Notes: generated by a model from the letters alone, not told the origin. Numbered from the stretch's first letter, positions 1-10,906 are shown. The stretch is DNA of 29,595 bases from Lachnospiraceae bacterium (GCA_902363665.1 CABJAW010000025.1:1-29595), one strand, 5' to 3'. Numbers and translations: made by a program.

Positions 1-104
1 TTTTTAAACGAAGACTGTTTTATTCTTTTTTGTTTACCACATCCTTTTCACGATAAAAGCACACAAATCCATTAATTTGTAATAAGCTTAACTAAGTGAC
101 ATTG

Positions 105-236
105 GTTCAGAACCACCTCCAAAATGCTGCACATTTCGTCGGTGTGGCGTATCCGCCAAATAGATTTCCATGTAAAAGTGTTCATTCATGCAAGCATGAT
201 TCACACTTTTGCATGAAAATCTGCTTGGCTCTGAAC
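105..236. repeat. Inverted-repeat element, copy 1
   Basis: The ends GTTCAGAACC (105-114) and GGCTCTGAAC (227-236) are near-complementary. Inside, 155-229 form a long imperfect hairpin with matching blocks GCCAA/TTGGC, AGATTT/AAATCT, CATG/CATG, AAAAGTGT/ACACTTTT and CATGC/GCATG. A second, shorter element with the same ends lies at 1615-1695. No ORF inside looks real. It could be a MITE-like or REP-like family; nothing in the sequence shows function. The rest of 1-329 shows no gene. Confidence 0.7.
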
Positions 237-329
237 AGCTACAAATCGGGCAAAACAAAAGAAAATCTGCGAAAAACGAGATTTTGCAGAATAACAGATG
301 CGTGGGCATACAAAAAATATAAAAAATGC

Positions 330-358
330 TTGACATATTCAGACTAGTGTGTTACTAT
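330..358 (+). promoter_or_regulatory. Promoter of rplJ-rplL
   Basis: Consensus sigma-A type: TTGACA (330-335), 17-bp spacer, TACTAT (353-358). It is directly followed by the L10 leader, as expected for a ribosomal-protein operon. Confidence 0.85.
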
Positions 359-360
359 GT

Positions 361-480
361 TAGACGATGACTGCCGAAGACAGCAGGTGCCGCAAGGCAT
401 AAGGAGAAAACGCCTGCCGAGGAGTATAAGATTCTAAGGAAGAATTTGACTACCCCTCTGTGCGCAGAGGGGTTTTTTGA
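361..480 (+). promoter_or_regulatory. Ribosomal protein L10 leader with attenuator
   Basis: The segment between promoter and rplJ contains the conserved L10-leader pieces CAGCAGG, GGAGAAAACGCCTGCCGAGG and a downstream intrinsic terminator. In this Rfam leader family L10(L12)4 binds the RNA and represses its own operon. The terminator (453-478) inside the transcribed leader suggests that repression acts by transcription attenuation here. Identified by pattern recognition, not by a covariance search. Confidence 0.85.
453..478 (+). terminator. Intrinsic terminator of the L10 leader
   Basis: CCCCTCTG (453-460) pairs with CAGAGGGG (465-472) and is followed by six T residues. It lies 50 bp before rplJ, so it is an attenuator rather than an operon end. 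Confidence 0.88.
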
Positions 481-532
481 TATTCCTGTTTATACGGCGG
501 TACACTCAAATCTATAAGGAGGTGCACCATTC

Positions 533-1033
533 ATGGCAAAAGTTGAACTGAAGAAACCGGTTGTAGCCGAGATTTCTGAGAACATCAAAGACGCACAGGC
601 TGTTGTTCTGGTAAACTATTGCGGTATCACGGTAGAGGCTGACACAGAGCTTCGTAAGGAGCTGCGTGAGGCTGGCGTTACCTACAAAGTATACAAGAAC
701 ACCATGATGAACTTCGCGTTCCAGGGTACAGACTATGAGCCGCTGGCAAAGCATCTGGAAGGACCGAACGCTGTCGCTATTTCTAAAGACGACGCAACAG
801 CTCCGGCAAGAATTATTTCCAAGTATGCGAAAAAGGCTCCGACACTGAAGATGATCGCAGGTGTCGTTGAGGGCAATTACTATGACGAGAAGGGTGTTGC
901 TGCACTGGCAACTGTTCCGTCAAGAGAAGAGCTTCTTGGAAAACTCCTTGGAAGCATCCAGTCACCGATCACAAATCTCGCTCGTGTGCTTAATCAGATC
1001 GCAGAGTCCAAGACAGAGGCTGCTGCTGAGTAA
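533..1033 (+). CDS. rplJ: 50S ribosomal protein L10
   Basis: 166 aa, normal for bacterial L10. The protein forms the base of the ribosomal stalk, binding 23S rRNA and carrying L7/L12 dimers on its C-terminal helix. The N-terminal MAKVELKKPVVAEI, the central YKVYKNTMMNFA and the C-terminal helix (NLARVLNQIAESK) are typical. ATG at 533 is preceded by AAGGAGGTG at 517-525. First gene after the L10 leader and followed by rplL, the usual pair. Autoregulated through the leader, by family knowledge. Confidence 0.97.
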   Translation: MAKVELKKPVVAEISENIKDAQAVVLVNYCGITVEADTELRKELREAGVTYKVYKNTMMNFAFQGTDYEPLAKHLEGPNAVAISKDDATAPARIISKYAKKAPTLKMIAGVVEGNYYDEKGVAALATVPSREELLGKLLGSIQSPITNLARVLNQIAESKTEAAAE

Positions 1034-1147
1034 GAGATTTCCGGTGAAAAGCCGTGCTGCGTAATGCAGTGGATGGCCATAGGCCGCTGAAGAGGTCTGC
1101 ACAGAGCAGACAGAAAAATTACATTATATAATCAGGAGGAAAAAGAA
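1034..1147 (+). other. rplJ-rplL spacer with hairpins
   Basis: A 114-bp spacer holding GGCC-ata-GGCC and GTCTGC-acaga-GCAGAC stems before the rplL ribosome binding site AGGAGG (about 1134-1139). The second stem is followed by an A-rich rather than T-rich stretch, so it does not look like a terminator. It may be an mRNA stability or processing element, which would fit the higher output of L7/L12 than L10 known in bacteria; that role is inference. Confidence 0.4.
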
Positions 1148-1525
1148 ATGGCAAAGTTGACAACTGCTGAGTTTATTGAAGCAATCAAAGAGTTATCTGT
1201 ACTTGAGCTGAACGAGCTGGTAAAGGCTTGCGAGGAGGAGTTTGGTGTATCTGCAGCAGCAGGCGTTGTTGTAGCAGCAGCAGGCGCTGGCGCAGCTGAG
1301 GAAGCTGAGGAGAAGACTGAGTTTGATGTAGAGCTGACAGAGGTTGGCCCGAACAAGGTTAAGGTTATCAAGGTTGTTCGTGAGGCAACTGGTCTTGGCC
1401 TGAAGGAAGCTAAGGAAGTAGTTGACGGCGCTCCGAAGGTAGTTAAGGAAGGTGCTTCCAAGGCAGAGGCTGAAGAGCTGAAGACAAAGCTTGAGGCAGA
1501 AGGCGCAAAGGTTACTCTGAAATAA
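1148..1525 (+). CDS. rplL: 50S ribosomal protein L7/L12
   Basis: 125 aa. The N-terminal dimerisation domain (about residues 1-35), an Ala/Gly-rich hinge (about 37-52) and the C-terminal factor-binding domain with [24 protein letters not shown] are all present. L7/L12 is the flexible stalk protein that recruits EF-G and EF-Tu, both also encoded in this window. ATG at 1148 follows AGGAGGAAAAAGAA. Strong terminator downstream. Confidence 0.97.
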   Translation: MAKLTTAEFIEAIKELSVLELNELVKACEEEFGVSAAAGVVVAAAGAGAAEEAEEKTEFDVELTEVGPNKVKVIKVVREATGLGLKEAKEVVDGAPKVVKEGASKAEAEELKTKLEAEGAKVTLK

Positions 1526-1558
1526 TAGAGCGTATACCGCGAGACGTGTGAAAGCATA

Positions 1559-1609
1559 GGGAAACACGCAGAAGGAATTATTTCCTGGCGCGTGTTTCCT
1601 TTCTTTTTT
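1559..1609 (+). terminator. Terminator of rplJ-rplL
   Basis: GGAAACACGC (1560-1569) pairs with GCGTGTTTCC (1590-1599), with a nested AGGAA/TTTCCT stem inside, followed by a T-rich run to 1609. It separates the L10 operon from rpoB, which has its own promoter. Confidence 0.9.
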
Positions 1610-1614
1610 GCTCT

Positions 1615-1695
1615 GTTCGGAGCCGGGTAAAATTTCATAAAACATGCAATGGCTGTGTTTTACGCCTGTTTTTGGAATTTTATTTGGCTCTGAAC
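1615..1695. repeat. Inverted-repeat element, copy 2
   Basis: 81 bp with complementary ends GTTCGGAGCC (1615-1624) and GGCTCTGAAC (1686-1695). AAAATT/AATTTT and AAAAC/GTTTT also pair inside. The right 12 bp, TTGGCTCTGAAC, are identical to those of copy 1. It ends 9 bp before the rpoB -35 box. Confidence 0.65.
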
Positions 1696-1704
1696 AAAAA
1701 GGTA

Positions 1705-1733
1705 TTGACATAAATTGTTATATATGCTAGAGT
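1705..1733 (+). promoter_or_regulatory. Promoter of rpoB-rpoC
   Basis: TTGACA (1705-1710), 17-bp spacer, TAGAGT (1728-1733) with an upstream TGC that makes it an extended -10. It lies about 90 bp before the chosen rpoB start and after the rplL terminator. Confidence 0.75.
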
Positions 1734-1825
1734 GTAGGTTGCACTATTGTGCAGGATTATGCCCTGCGGCATTATTATGCCCAAAAGTTGAATCAGACTG
1801 CAGAAAGAACAGAGGTGAAACATCG

Positions 1826-4800
1826 ATGGAGAAAAACAGGATACGTCCTATTACAAATGGTAAGGGACTTCGCATGAGTTATTCGCGCCGGAAAGAAGTT
1901 CTTGAGATGCCGAATCTTATTGAGGTTCAGAGAGATTCTTATAAATGGTTCCTGAACGAAGGACTTAAAGAAGTCTTTGATGATATCTCACCGATCGAGG
2001 ATTATGGCGGAAAGCTGAGCCTTGAATTTGTGGATTTCAAACTGTGTGAAGACGATGTGAAGTACTCGATTGAAGAGTGTGTGGCGCGTGACGCTACGTA
2101 TGCGGCACCGCTGAAGGTAAGGGTTCGTCTCCATAATAAAGAAAATGATGAGATCAGTGAGCATGATATTTTCATGGGTGATCTTCCACTGATGACAGTT
2201 ACCGGCACGTTCGTTATCAACGGTGCGGAGCGTGTAATCGTCAGCCAGCTTGTTCGTTCACCTGGTATTTATTATGCGATTGCCCATGACAAGCTGGGCA
2301 AAAAGCTCTATTCCTGTACGGTCATCCCGAACCGTGGTGCATGGCTGGAATATGAGACAGACTCCAATGATGTATTTTATGTACGTGTAGACCGTACCAG
2401 AAAACTTCCGGTAACGGTTCTGATTCGTGCACTTGGCATCGGTTCTAATGCAGAAATTATAGATCTGTTCGGCGAGGAGCCGAAAATTGTTGCAACACTT
2501 GCAAAGGATACTTCCGAGAACTATCAGGAAGGTCTTCTTGAACTCTACAAGAAGATCCGTCCGGGAGAGCCGCTTGCAGTAGAGAGTGCTGAGAGTCTGA
2601 TTATGAGCATGTTCTTTGACCCGCGCCGTTATGATCTGGCGAAGGTCGGAAGATATAAGTTCAATAAGAAACTGCTTTTCCGCAACCGTATTGCAGGCCA
2701 TATACTCGCAGAGGATGCAGTAGATCCGACAACCGGAGAGGTTCTGGCAGAGGCTGGCACAGAAGTGACACGCGAGCTGGCAGATACGATCCAGAATGCG
2801 GCAGTACCGTACGTTATGATTCAGACAGAGGAGCGCAATGCGAAGGTTCTTTCCAATATGATGGTAGACCTTGCTGCTTATGTGGACTGCGATCCGAAGA
2901 GCCTTGGTATTACGGAATTAGTATACTATCCGGTTCTTGAAAAAATACTGGAAGAAAATGAAAATCCGGAAGACATCAAGGATGCAATCCGGAAATCTGT
3001 TCATGAACTGATCCCGAAGCATATTACGAAGGAAGATATTTTTGCTTCCATCAACTACAATATGCATCTGGAGTACGGAATCGGAACGGATGACGATATC
3101 GACCATCTGGGCAACCGTCGTATCCGTGCGGTCGGCGAGCTGCTTCAGAACCAGTACCGTATCGGTCTTTCCAGACTGGAAAGAGTGGTGCGTGAGCGTA
3201 TGACTACACAGGAGATCGAGGGAATTTCCCCGCAGTCCCTGATCAATATCAAACCGGTAACGGCGGCTGTCAAGGAGTTCTTTGGATCGTCCCAGCTGTC
3301 ACAGTTCATGGATCAGAATAACCCGCTTGGTGAGCTGACCCACAAGAGACGTCTTTCCGCCCTGGGACCTGGCGGTCTGTCAAGAGACCGTGCCGGATTC
3401 GAGGTACGAGACGTACATTATTCCCATTACGGAAGAATGTGTCCGATTGAGACCCCTGAGGGACCGAACATCGGACTGATCAACTCCCTTGCATGCTATG
3501 CAAGAATCAATGAGTACGGTTTCGTAGAGGCACCGTACCGCAAAATCGATAAAACCGATCCGAAAAATCCGCGTGTCACCGACGAAGTTGTCTACATGAC
3601 CGCAGATGAAGAGGATAATTACCATGTAGCACAGGCAAATGAGGCGCTGGACGCAGAGGGACATTTCCTCCGCAAGAACGTTTCCGGTCGTTACCGCGAG
3701 GAAACGCAGGAGTACGAGCGCAGTATGTTCGATTACATGGACGTATCCCCGAAGATGGTATTCTCCGTGGCTACCGCGCTGATTCCGTTCCTGCAGAATG
3801 ACGATGCAAACCGTGCTCTGATGGGATCAAACATGCAGCGTCAGGCCGTTCCGCTTCTTACCACAGAGGCTCCGGTTGTTGGTACCGGACTTGAGGTGAA
3901 GGCAGCGGTTGACTCAGGTGTGTGCGTTGTCGCAAAGCGTGCCGGTGTCGTAGAGCGTTCCGAGTCCAATCGGATCATCATCCGCGCGGAGGATGGTACG
4001 AGAGATGAGTACCACCTGACGAAATTCAAACGAAGCAACCAGAGCAACTGCTACAATCAGCGTCCGATCGTATTCAAGGGAGAGCGTGTGGAAGAGGGCA
4101 CAGTTATTGCAGACGGTGCATCGACTTCAAACGGCGAGATCGCACTTGGAAAGAACCCGCTGATCGGATTTATGACCTGGGAAGGCTATAACTACGAGGA
4201 TGCCGTTCTTCTGAGCGAGAAGCTGGTTATGAATGACGTTTACACGTCTGTTCATATGGAAGAATATGAGGCAGAAGCACGTGACACGAAGCTGGGACCG
4301 GAAGAGATCACCCGTGATGTTCCGGGCGTCGGCGACGATGCACTGAAGGATCTGGATGAGAGAGGTATCATCCGTATCGGTGCAGAAGTACGTGCCGGTG
4401 ATATCCTGGTCGGCAAGGTTACACCGAAGGGTGAGACTGAGCTGACGGCAGAGGAGCGTCTGCTGCGAGCAATCTTTGGTGAGAAAGCACGTGAGGTGCG
4501 TGATACTTCCCTGAAGGTACCGCACGGTGAATATGGTATCGTTGTAGATGCAAAGGTATTTACCCGCGAGAACGGCGATGAGCTGGCGCCTGGAGTAAAT
4601 CAGGCAGTTCGTATCTACATTGCACAGAAGAGAAAGATTACAGTCGGCGATAAGATGGCAGGCCGTCACGGAAACAAGGGTGTCGTTTCCCGCGTACTTC
4701 CGGTAGAGGATATGCCATTCCTGCCGAACGGACGTCCGCTGGATATCGTGCTGAACCCGCTGGGTGTGCCGTCACGTATGAATATCGGTCAGGTCCTGGA

Positions 4801-5680
4801 AATCCACCTGAGCCTGGCTGCAAAAGTACTTGGATTTAACGTTTCTACACCGGTATTTGACGGTGCAAACGAGAATGATATTATGGATACTCTTGATCTC
4901 GCAAATGACTATGTAAACATGGAGTGGGATGAGTTCAAGGAGAAGCATGGCGATGAGCTGCTTCCGGAAGTTCTGGATTATCTGTACGAGAATCGCGACC
5001 ACAGAGCACTGTGGAAGGGTGTGCCGATCTCCCGTGACGGAAAGGTAAGACTCCGTGACGGACGTACCGGAGAGTATTTTGACAGTCCGACTACGATTGG
5101 ACACATGCATTACCTGAAACTGCATCACCTGGTTGACGATAAGATCCATGCACGTTCAACCGGCCCGTACTCCCTTGTTACACAGCAGCCGCTGGGTGGT
5201 AAAGCTCAGTTCGGCGGACAGCGTTTCGGAGAGATGGAGGTTTGGGCTCTTGAAGCATACGGTGCTTCCTACACACTGCAGGAGATCCTGACTGTGAAGT
5301 CGGACGATGTTGTCGGACGTGTGAAGACCTACGAAGCGATCATCAAGGGCAACAACATTCCTGAGCCGGGTATTCCGGAGTCCTTCAAGGTACTGCTCAA
5401 AGAGCTTCAGTCGCTCGGACTGGACGTAAGAGTACTGAGGGAGGACAATACGGAAGTCGAGATCATGGAGTCGATCGATTACGGCGACACCGACCTCCGC
5501 TCTGTTATTGAAGGTGACAGAAAGTACCATGATAAAGAAGAGGATTCATTTGGAAAGTATGGCTTCAGCAAGCAGCACTTTGAAGGTGAGGAGCTGGTAG
5601 ACCTGGAAGAGGACAGCAATGCTGACGCATCTTCCGATGATGATTACCTCGACCTGGAAGAGACTTTTGACGAAGAGTAG
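1826..5680 (+). CDS. rpoB: DNA-directed RNA polymerase subunit beta
   Basis: 1284 aa from ATG 1826, chosen because AGAGGTG sits 8 bp upstream and [19 protein letters not shown] fits family N-termini; upstream in-frame codons run into the promoter. The subunit forms one wall of the RNA polymerase active cleft. The rifampicin region (about nt 3290-3370) reads [23 protein letters not shown] with the usual sensitive residues (Asp, His and Ser of the three classic positions). Later landmarks include [13 protein letters not shown] and [24 protein letters not shown]. The C-terminus ends in an acidic tail of roughly 45 residues ([13 protein letters not shown] and following). rpoC follows after 21 bp. 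Confidence 0.98.
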   Translation: MEKNRIRPITNGKGLRMSYSRRKEVLEMPNLIEVQRDSYKWFLNEGLKEVFDDISPIEDYGGKLSLEFVDFKLCEDDVKYSIEECVARDATYAAPLKVRVRLHNKENDEISEHDIFMGDLPLMTVTGTFVINGAERVIVSQLVRSPGIYYAIAHDKLGKKLYSCTVIPNRGAWLEYETDSNDVFYVRVDRTRKLPVTVLIRALGIGSNAEIIDLFGEEPKIVATLAKDTSENYQEGLLELYKKIRPGEPLAVESAESLIMSMFFDPRRYDLAKVGRYKFNKKLLFRNRIAGHILAEDAVDPTTGEVLAEAGTEVTRELADTIQNAAVPYVMIQTEERNAKVLSNMMVDLAAYVDCDPKSLGITELVYYPVLEKILEENENPEDIKDAIRKSVHELIPKHITKEDIFASINYNMHLEYGIGTDDDIDHLGNRRIRAVGELLQNQYRIGLSRLERVVRERMTTQEIEGISPQSLINIKPVTAAVKEFFGSSQLSQFMDQNNPLGELTHKRRLSALGPGGLSRDRAGFEVRDVHYSHYGRMCPIETPEGPNIGLINSLACYARINEYGFVEAPYRKIDKTDPKNPRVTDEVVYMTADEEDNYHVAQANEALDAEGHFLRKNVSGRYREETQEYERSMFDYMDVSPKMVFSVATALIPFLQNDDANRALMGSNMQRQAVPLLTTEAPVVGTGLEVKAAVDSGVCVVAKRAGVVERSESNRIIIRAEDGTRDEYHLTKFKRSNQSNCYNQRPIVFKGERVEEGTVIADGASTSNGEIALGKNPLIGFMTWEGYNYEDAVLLSEKLVMNDVYTSVHMEEYEAEARDTKLGPEEITRDVPGVGDDALKDLDERGIIRIGAEVRAGDILVGKVTPKGETELTAEERLLRAIFGEKAREVRDTSLKVPHGEYGIVVDAKVFTRENGDELAPGVNQAVRIYIAQKRKITVGDKMAGRHGNKGVVSRVLPVEDMPFLPNGRPLDIVLNPLGVPSRMNIGQVLEIHLSLAAKVLGFNVSTPVFDGANENDIMDTLDLANDYVNMEWDEFKEKHGDELLPEVLDYLYENRDHRALWKGVPISRDGKVRLRDGRTGEYFDSPTTIGHMHYLKLHHLVDDKIHARSTGPYSLVTQQPLGGKAQFGGQRFGEMEVWALEAYGASYTLQEILTVKSDDVVGRVKTYEAIIKGNNIPEPGIPESFKVLLKELQSLGLDVRVLREDNTEVEIMESIDYGDTDLRSVIEGDRKYHDKEEDSFGKYGFSKQHFEGEELVDLEEDSNADASSDDDYLDLEETFDEE

Positions 5681-5701
5681 CGTGTGAAAGGAGTACCATC
5701 A

Positions 5702-8700
5702 ATGCCAGAGACAACTACTAACAACGAAGTGTATCAGCCGATGACGTTTGATGCAATCAAGATCGGGCTGGCTTCTCCGGAGAAGATCAGAGAGTGGTCT
5801 CACGGAGAGGTAAAAAAGCCTGAAACAATAAATTACAGAACTTTAAAGCCGGAGAAGGACGGCCTGTTCTGTGAGCGGATCTTCGGACCGAGCAAGGACT
5901 GGGAGTGCCACTGCGGAAAGTACAAGAAAATTCGCTATAAAGGCGTAGTCTGCGACCGATGCGGCGTTGAGGTTACCAAATCCAGCGTTCGCCGTGAGCG
6001 CATGGGACATATCGAGCTTGCAGCTCCGGTATCCCATATCTGGTATTTCAAGGGAATTCCGTCGAGAATGGGTCTGATTCTGGACCTTTCTCCGCGTACT
6101 CTTGAAAAAGTACTGTACTTTGCGAACTATATCGTTTTGGATCCGGGAGCTACAGATCTTTCTAAGAAGCAGGTGCTGACAGAGAAAGAATACCAGGAAG
6201 CAAAAGAAAAGTGGGGAAATGCGTTCCGTGCAGGCATGGGTGCAGAGTCCATCAAAGAGCTTCTGGAAGAGATCGATATGGAAAAGGAGTCCGAAGAGCT
6301 GAAAAGAGGCCTGAAGGAGTCCACCGGCCAGAAGCGTGCGAGAATCATCAAGCGCCTTGAGGTCGTAGAAGCATTCCGTGAGTCGGGAAACCGTCCTGAG
6401 TGGATGGTGATGACCGTAATTCCGGTTATCCCGCCTGACCTTCGTCCGATGGTACAGCTGGACGGCGGCCGTTTTGCAACGTCCGACCTGAATGATCTGT
6501 ACCGCCGTATTATCAACAGAAACAACCGTCTGAAAAGACTGCTGGAGCTTGGCGCTCCGGATATCATCGTCCGCAACGAGAAACGTATGCTGCAGGAAGC
6601 AGTTGATGCGCTGATCGACAACGGCCGCCGTGGTCGTCCGGTTACAGGCCCTGGAAACAGAGCCCTGAAATCCCTTTCCGACATGCTGAAGGGTAAATCC
6701 GGACGTTTCCGTCAGAACCTGCTCGGAAAACGAGTAGACTATTCTGGACGTTCCGTAATCGTCGTAGGACCGGAACTGAAGATTTATCAGTGCGGTCTTC
6801 CGAAAGAGATGGCAATCGAGCTGTTCAAACCGTTCGTTATGAAAGAACTCGTTGCAAACGGAACCTCACACAACATCAAAAATGCAAAGAAGATGGTTGA
6901 GAGACTCGAGCCGCAGGTATGGGACGTTCTCGAGGAAGTTATCAAAGAGCATCCGGTTATGCTGAACCGTGCTCCTACACTGCACCGTCTTGGTATTCAG
7001 GCGTTTGAGCCGATCCTGGTAGAAGGTAAGGCGATCAAGCTGCATCCGCTCGTTTGTACCGCATTCAACGCGGACTTCGACGGAGACCAGATGGCCGTTC
7101 ATCTTCCGCTGACCGTAGAAGCACAGGCAGAGTGCCGTTTCATGCTTCTTTCCCCGAACAACCTGCTGAAGCCGTCCGACGGAGGTCCGGTAGCCGTACC
7201 TTCTCAGGATATGGTTCTTGGTATTTATTACCTGACGCAGGAGAGACCGGGTGTGCTCGGTGAAGGCAAGTTCTTCAAGAGCATCAACGAGGCGATTCTT
7301 GCATACGAAAACAAATATATCACACTGCAGTCGAAGATCACGGTGCGTGTTGAGAAAACAATGCCGGACGGCACAGCCATGACAGGCAACGTATCTTCTA
7401 CACTGGGAAGATTCCTTTTCAACGAGATCCTTCCGCAGGATCTTGGATTTGTAGACCGCAGCGTTCCGGGCAATGAGCTGAAGCTTGAGGTAGATTTCCT
7501 GGTAGGAAAGAAGCAGCTGAAGCAGATCCTGGAGAAAGTAATCAACACACATGGAGCGACCAAGACCGCAGAGGTACTGGACAATATCAAATCCATGGGT
7601 TACAAATATTCGACCAGAGCAGCGATGACCGTATCCATTTCCGATATGACGGTACCGCCGGAAAAACCGGAAATGATCAAGAGCGCACAGGAAGTCGTAG
7701 ACCGGATCACCCGCAACTATAAGCGTGGTCTGATTACAGATGAGGAGCGTTACAAAGAGGTTATCGAGACCTGGAAAGAGACCGATGACAAGCTGACGAA
7801 AGCACTGCTGAGCGGTCTGGATAAATACAACAACATCTTCATGATGGCGGACTCCGGAGCCCGTGGTTCTGACAAGCAGATCAAGCAGCTTGCCGGAATG
7901 CGTGGACTGATGGCAGATACAACCGGTCATACGATCGAGCTGCCGATCAAGTCAAACTTCCGTGAAGGTCTTCAGGTACTGGAATACTTCATGTCTGCAC
8001 ATGGAGCTCGAAAGGGAATGTCCGATACCGCGCTTCGTACCGCCGACTCTGGTTATCTGACCAGACGTCTGGTAGACGTATCTCAGGATCTGATCATCCG
8101 TGAGATGGACTGCAGCCACGGTGGAGAAATCCCGGGCATGTATGTAAAGCAGTTCTCCGACGGAAAAGAGGAGATTGAGAGCCTTCAGGAGCGTATCACA
8201 GGACGTTTCTCCTGCGAGGATATCAAGACAGCGGATGGAGAAGTAATCGTAAAAGCAAACCATATGATCACACCGAAGCGTGCTGCACGTGTTATGAAGG
8301 AAGGCGTGGACAAAGATGGCCAGCCGTTCAAGAAGATCAAGGTTCGTACGATCCTGACCTGCCGTTCCCACGTCGGTATCTGTGCAAAATGCTACGGCGC
8401 GAACATGGCTACTGGTGAGCCGGTACAGGTTGGTGAGTCTGTCGGAATCATTGCCGCACAGTCCATCGGTGAGCCGGGTACCCAGCTGACGATGCGTACC
8501 TTCCATACCGGAGGTGTTGCCGGCGGAGATATCACACAGGGTCTTCCACGTGTCGAGGAGCTTTTTGAGGCAAGAAAACCGAAAGGACTTGCCATCATCA
8601 CAGAAATCAGTGGTCTTGCAACACTGAAGGATACCAAGAAGAAACGAGAGATTATCGTTACAAACGAGGAGACGGGTGAGTCCAAGACCTACCTGATCCC

Positions 8701-9490
8701 GTACGGTTCACGAATCAGACAGGTAGATGGTCAGTATCTGGAGGCCGGTGACGAACTTACAGAAGGTAGTATTAACCCGCACGACATCCTGAGAATCAAG
8801 GGCGTCGAGGCAGTACAGGACTACATGCTCCGCGAGGTACAGCGTGTATACCGTCTGCAGGGTGTAGAAATCAACGATAAGCATATCGAAGTCATTGTAC
8901 GTCAGATGCTGAAGAAGATTCGCATCGAGAACAATGGAGATACCGAATTCCTTCCGGGTACGCTTGTTGATATTCTTGATTATGAGGATACAAACGAGGA
9001 GATGCTCGCAGAGGGCAAAGAGCCTGCAGAAGGAAAACGTGTCATCCTTGGTATCACGAAGGCTTCTCTTGCAACGAACTCCTTCCTGTCAGCAGCATCC
9101 TTCCAGGAAACGACGAAGGTTCTGACAGAGGCGGCGATTAAGGGTAAGGTTGACCCGCTGATCGGTCTGAAGGAGAATGTTATCATTGGTAAGCTGATTC
9201 CGGCTGGTACTGGTATGAAGCGTTACAGTAATGTACAGATTGATACATCAGGTACGGATGATTACAAGTATGTAAAGCATGAGGAAAAGGCAGAGCCGGT
9301 TGCAGATGATAAGGCATCTGATGAAGAGATCGATCTTGAGGAAGATGCAGATGCACTGGACGATACACTTGAGCTTGCAGAGTTAGACGGAGCATCCGAT
9401 GAGGATCTGAGCACGGATGATGCTCCGGAAGAGGGTGCAGACGAGCAGGAGACTGCAGAAGATACCGCTGCCGATTCGGATGAAGAGTAA
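5702..9490 (+). CDS. rpoC: DNA-directed RNA polymerase subunit beta'
   Basis: 1262 aa from ATG 5702, preceded by AAAGGAG with 8-bp spacing; an upstream in-frame start at 5684 would overlap that site. Zinc site 1 is Cys69, Cys71, Cys84 and Cys87 (CHCGKY...CDRCG). The catalytic Mg-binding loop NADFDGD is at 456-462. The second zinc site ([13 protein letters not shown]) is near nt 8360-8395. Intact and of usual clostridial length. The last 70 or so residues are very acidic (many Asp/Glu), resembling the acidic tail on RpoB. Cotranscribed with rpoB. Confidence 0.98.
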   Translation: MPETTTNNEVYQPMTFDAIKIGLASPEKIREWSHGEVKKPETINYRTLKPEKDGLFCERIFGPSKDWECHCGKYKKIRYKGVVCDRCGVEVTKSSVRRERMGHIELAAPVSHIWYFKGIPSRMGLILDLSPRTLEKVLYFANYIVLDPGATDLSKKQVLTEKEYQEAKEKWGNAFRAGMGAESIKELLEEIDMEKESEELKRGLKESTGQKRARIIKRLEVVEAFRESGNRPEWMVMTVIPVIPPDLRPMVQLDGGRFATSDLNDLYRRIINRNNRLKRLLELGAPDIIVRNEKRMLQEAVDALIDNGRRGRPVTGPGNRALKSLSDMLKGKSGRFRQNLLGKRVDYSGRSVIVVGPELKIYQCGLPKEMAIELFKPFVMKELVANGTSHNIKNAKKMVERLEPQVWDVLEEVIKEHPVMLNRAPTLHRLGIQAFEPILVEGKAIKLHPLVCTAFNADFDGDQMAVHLPLTVEAQAECRFMLLSPNNLLKPSDGGPVAVPSQDMVLGIYYLTQERPGVLGEGKFFKSINEAILAYENKYITLQSKITVRVEKTMPDGTAMTGNVSSTLGRFLFNEILPQDLGFVDRSVPGNELKLEVDFLVGKKQLKQILEKVINTHGATKTAEVLDNIKSMGYKYSTRAAMTVSISDMTVPPEKPEMIKSAQEVVDRITRNYKRGLITDEERYKEVIETWKETDDKLTKALLSGLDKYNNIFMMADSGARGSDKQIKQLAGMRGLMADTTGHTIELPIKSNFREGLQVLEYFMSAHGARKGMSDTALRTADSGYLTRRLVDVSQDLIIREMDCSHGGEIPGMYVKQFSDGKEEIESLQERITGRFSCEDIKTADGEVIVKANHMITPKRAARVMKEGVDKDGQPFKKIKVRTILTCRSHVGICAKCYGANMATGEPVQVGESVGIIAAQSIGEPGTQLTMRTFHTGGVAGGDITQGLPRVEELFEARKPKGLAIITEISGLATLKDTKKKREIIVTNEETGESKTYLIPYGSRIRQVDGQYLEAGDELTEGSINPHDILRIKGVEAVQDYMLREVQRVYRLQGVEINDKHIEVIVRQMLKKIRIENNGDTEFLPGTLVDILDYEDTNEEMLAEGKEPAEGKRVILGITKASLATNSFLSAASFQETTKVLTEAAIKGKVDPLIGLKENVIIGKLIPAGTGMKRYSNVQIDTSGTDDYKYVKHEEKAEPVADDKASDEEIDLEEDADALDDTLELAELDGASDEDLSTDDAPEEGADEQETAEDTAADSDEE

Positions 9491-9519
9491 AGCTTTGAAA
9501 TGTAAAATAATAAGATAGC

Positions 9520-9549
9520 GACAAAGTGGATCGTTAAGATCCGCTTTGT
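9520..9549 (+). terminator. Terminator of rpoB-rpoC
   Basis: ACAAAGTGGATC pairs with GATCCGCTTTGT around a 5-nt loop just after the rpoC stop. The U tract is short (TTATTC). An AAAGCGAA/TTTCGTTTT stem follows at about 9555-9579. Confidence 0.7.
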
Positions 9550-9611
9550 TATTCACTCAAATAACAAAGCGAATTGCGAATTTCGTTTTGACTGAAACAA
9601 CAGCACAGGCA

Positions 9612-9664
9612 TAAAAATAAGAGCCATCGCCAGACAGGAAAAATCCTGTAAGGTGATAGCTCTT
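9612..9664 (-). terminator. Terminator of the VanZ-like gene
   Basis: On the minus strand AAGAGC (9664-9659) pairs with GCTCTT (9624-9619), with a nested ACAGGA/TCCTGT stem, followed by a T-rich run. It lies directly after the stop of the VanZ-like gene. Confidence 0.8.
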
Positions 9665-9669
9665 GTTGT

Positions 9670-10668
9670 TTACTCCGATTTATGAACCGGATGTTTCCCG
9701 GCGTTATGGCGTTCCTGTTTCTGATCCTTGATGTCATGCATTAGTTTTCGGAAAGACATATCCTCGGAAAGCTTGTCGGGAACGTAGTCATCATCCATTT
9801 CCGGGTATGGCGTGTAACCGTTTTGCTGTGCAGTGTTATTCGGATACGGCACATATCCACTGGTTTGATTCTGGTAAGGATGGCTGTTTTGCTGTGGAGC
9901 GCCATAGGCGTTATCCGGATACGGTGTGTATCCGTTTGGATTACCCTGATAAGGATAAGCGCCTGACTGAGGCTGATTATAGTCATTTCCTGACTGTGGC
10001 GCGTATCCGTTTTGTGAAGTCTGATACGGAAAGTTATTCCGTGGCGCTTCATAGCTGTTGTTTGAATATGTTCCATAACTATTTGGATTATCGTAAGCAT
10101 TTCCGGAATAGGGAACATATTTTTTTTGCTTTTTGCGAGCCTTTTTTTCATCCCGTTTCTGCAGCGCCTCATCGCTGAATGGCCGGAATATCGTCTTGCG
10201 GCCGGTCCAGCCGACGATGCGGGCAAGAATAATACCCCAGAAGACACCGAAAGAATCGATCGCAACATCGCGCTTTGACGGAGAACGGCCTGAGACGAAG
10301 GATTGGTGATATTCATCGCCGCAGGCAAAGGCGACGCAGATAAAACCGGCTACCAGCATCAGCCATATTCCACGCAGCCCATAAACATAAAGCGGAAATG
10401 CGACGGCGACAGCGAGTGCAAAATATTCGGTCATGTGCGCGATCTTGCGGACAAGACCGTGGAAACGGATGGCAAGGCTGTCAATCTGATAAGGTTCCAG
10501 ATTTTCCCCAAGAACTTTCGCACCGGTCTCTACGATTTTATAGCTGACTTTATAGCTGAGTGCAGAGGAGGTGACGCTGTCCTGCGCGGAAAAACTGAAG
10601 ATCATGTACATCAGGCACAGAGCCGGAACAAAAGACAAAGGCTTCAATAAAGCCCGTATAACTTTCAT
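9670..10668 (-). CDS. VanZ-like membrane protein with low-complexity tail
   Basis: 332 aa from ATG 10668, chosen because AAGGGAG lies 8 bp upstream; a GTG at 10677 would touch that site. Residues 1-155 form a VanZ-like domain with about four membrane segments and the family motifs RKIAHMTEYFALAV (75-88) and DEYHQSFVSGRSPSKRDVAID (118-138). Residues 165-185 are strongly basic. Residues about 186-290 are rich in Asn, Gln, Tyr, Pro and Gly, with loose repeats such as NGYTPYP and GYVPYPNN. The last 40 residues are charged. VanZ of Tn1546 gives low-level teicoplanin resistance, but most chromosomal relatives have no known role, and none is claimed. It sits alone, opposite to its neighbours. Confidence 0.85.
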   Translation of the reverse strand: MKVIRALLKPLSFVPALCLMYMIFSFSAQDSVTSSALSYKVSYKIVETGAKVLGENLEPYQIDSLAIRFHGLVRKIAHMTEYFALAVAVAFPLYVYGLRGIWLMLVAGFICVAFACGDEYHQSFVSGRSPSKRDVAIDSFGVFWGIILARIVGWTGRKTIFRPFSDEALQKRDEKKARKKQKKYVPYSGNAYDNPNSYGTYSNNSYEAPRNNFPYQTSQNGYAPQSGNDYNQPQSGAYPYQGNPNGYTPYPDNAYGAPQQNSHPYQNQTSGYVPYPNNTAQQNGYTPYPEMDDDYVPDKLSEDMSFRKLMHDIKDQKQERHNAGKHPVHKSE

Positions 10669-10768
10669 AGCAAACACTCCCTTCTTGATTTCACGCTATT
10701 TTAACATCGAGGATGCAGACTGTCCAGTGGTTTTACAAAAAAGTAAGAATCTCTTCCTATTTATATAG

Positions 10769-10885
10769 TACCAGGACATTCCGTATGCAGACCACAGACA
10801 CGTTCGCTTCGCGAACTATCCGCTGCCAAAGCAGCTCCTGGCTAACATCGTAAGGAGGATGCCTTATGATACATACGGAACTGGT
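10769..10885. repeat. Palindromic structured block upstream of rpsL
   Basis: Outer arms ACCAG (10770-10774) plus TTCCGTATG (10779-10787) match CATACGGAA (10872-10880) plus CTGGT (10881-10885). Inside are GTTCGC-ttc-GCGAAC (10802-10816) and GCTGC-caaa-GCAGC (10822-10835), then TCCTGG (10836-10841), which could instead pair with CCAGGA at 10771-10776. No convincing ORF. It lies upstream of the rpsL promoter, so it is not part of that leader. It may be a mobile palindromic repeat or a structured RNA. Nothing else is seen in 10669-10906. Confidence 0.55.
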
Positions 10886-10906
10886 GAAATATATTTTAAA
10901 ATCTCC

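Noticed and set aside
1715..1825. A 37-residue N-terminal extension of RpoB
   Set aside because: It would begin within the promoter and lacks a ribosome binding site; ATG 1826 has one and fits the family.
3290..3370. Rifampicin-resistance substitutions in rpoB
   Set aside because: The three classic positions carry the normal residues ([19 protein letters not shown]).
6866..7930. A 354-codon open frame on the minus strand opposite rpoC
   Set aside because: Same codon-bias shadow; rpoC is clearly the real gene and the translation shows no domain.
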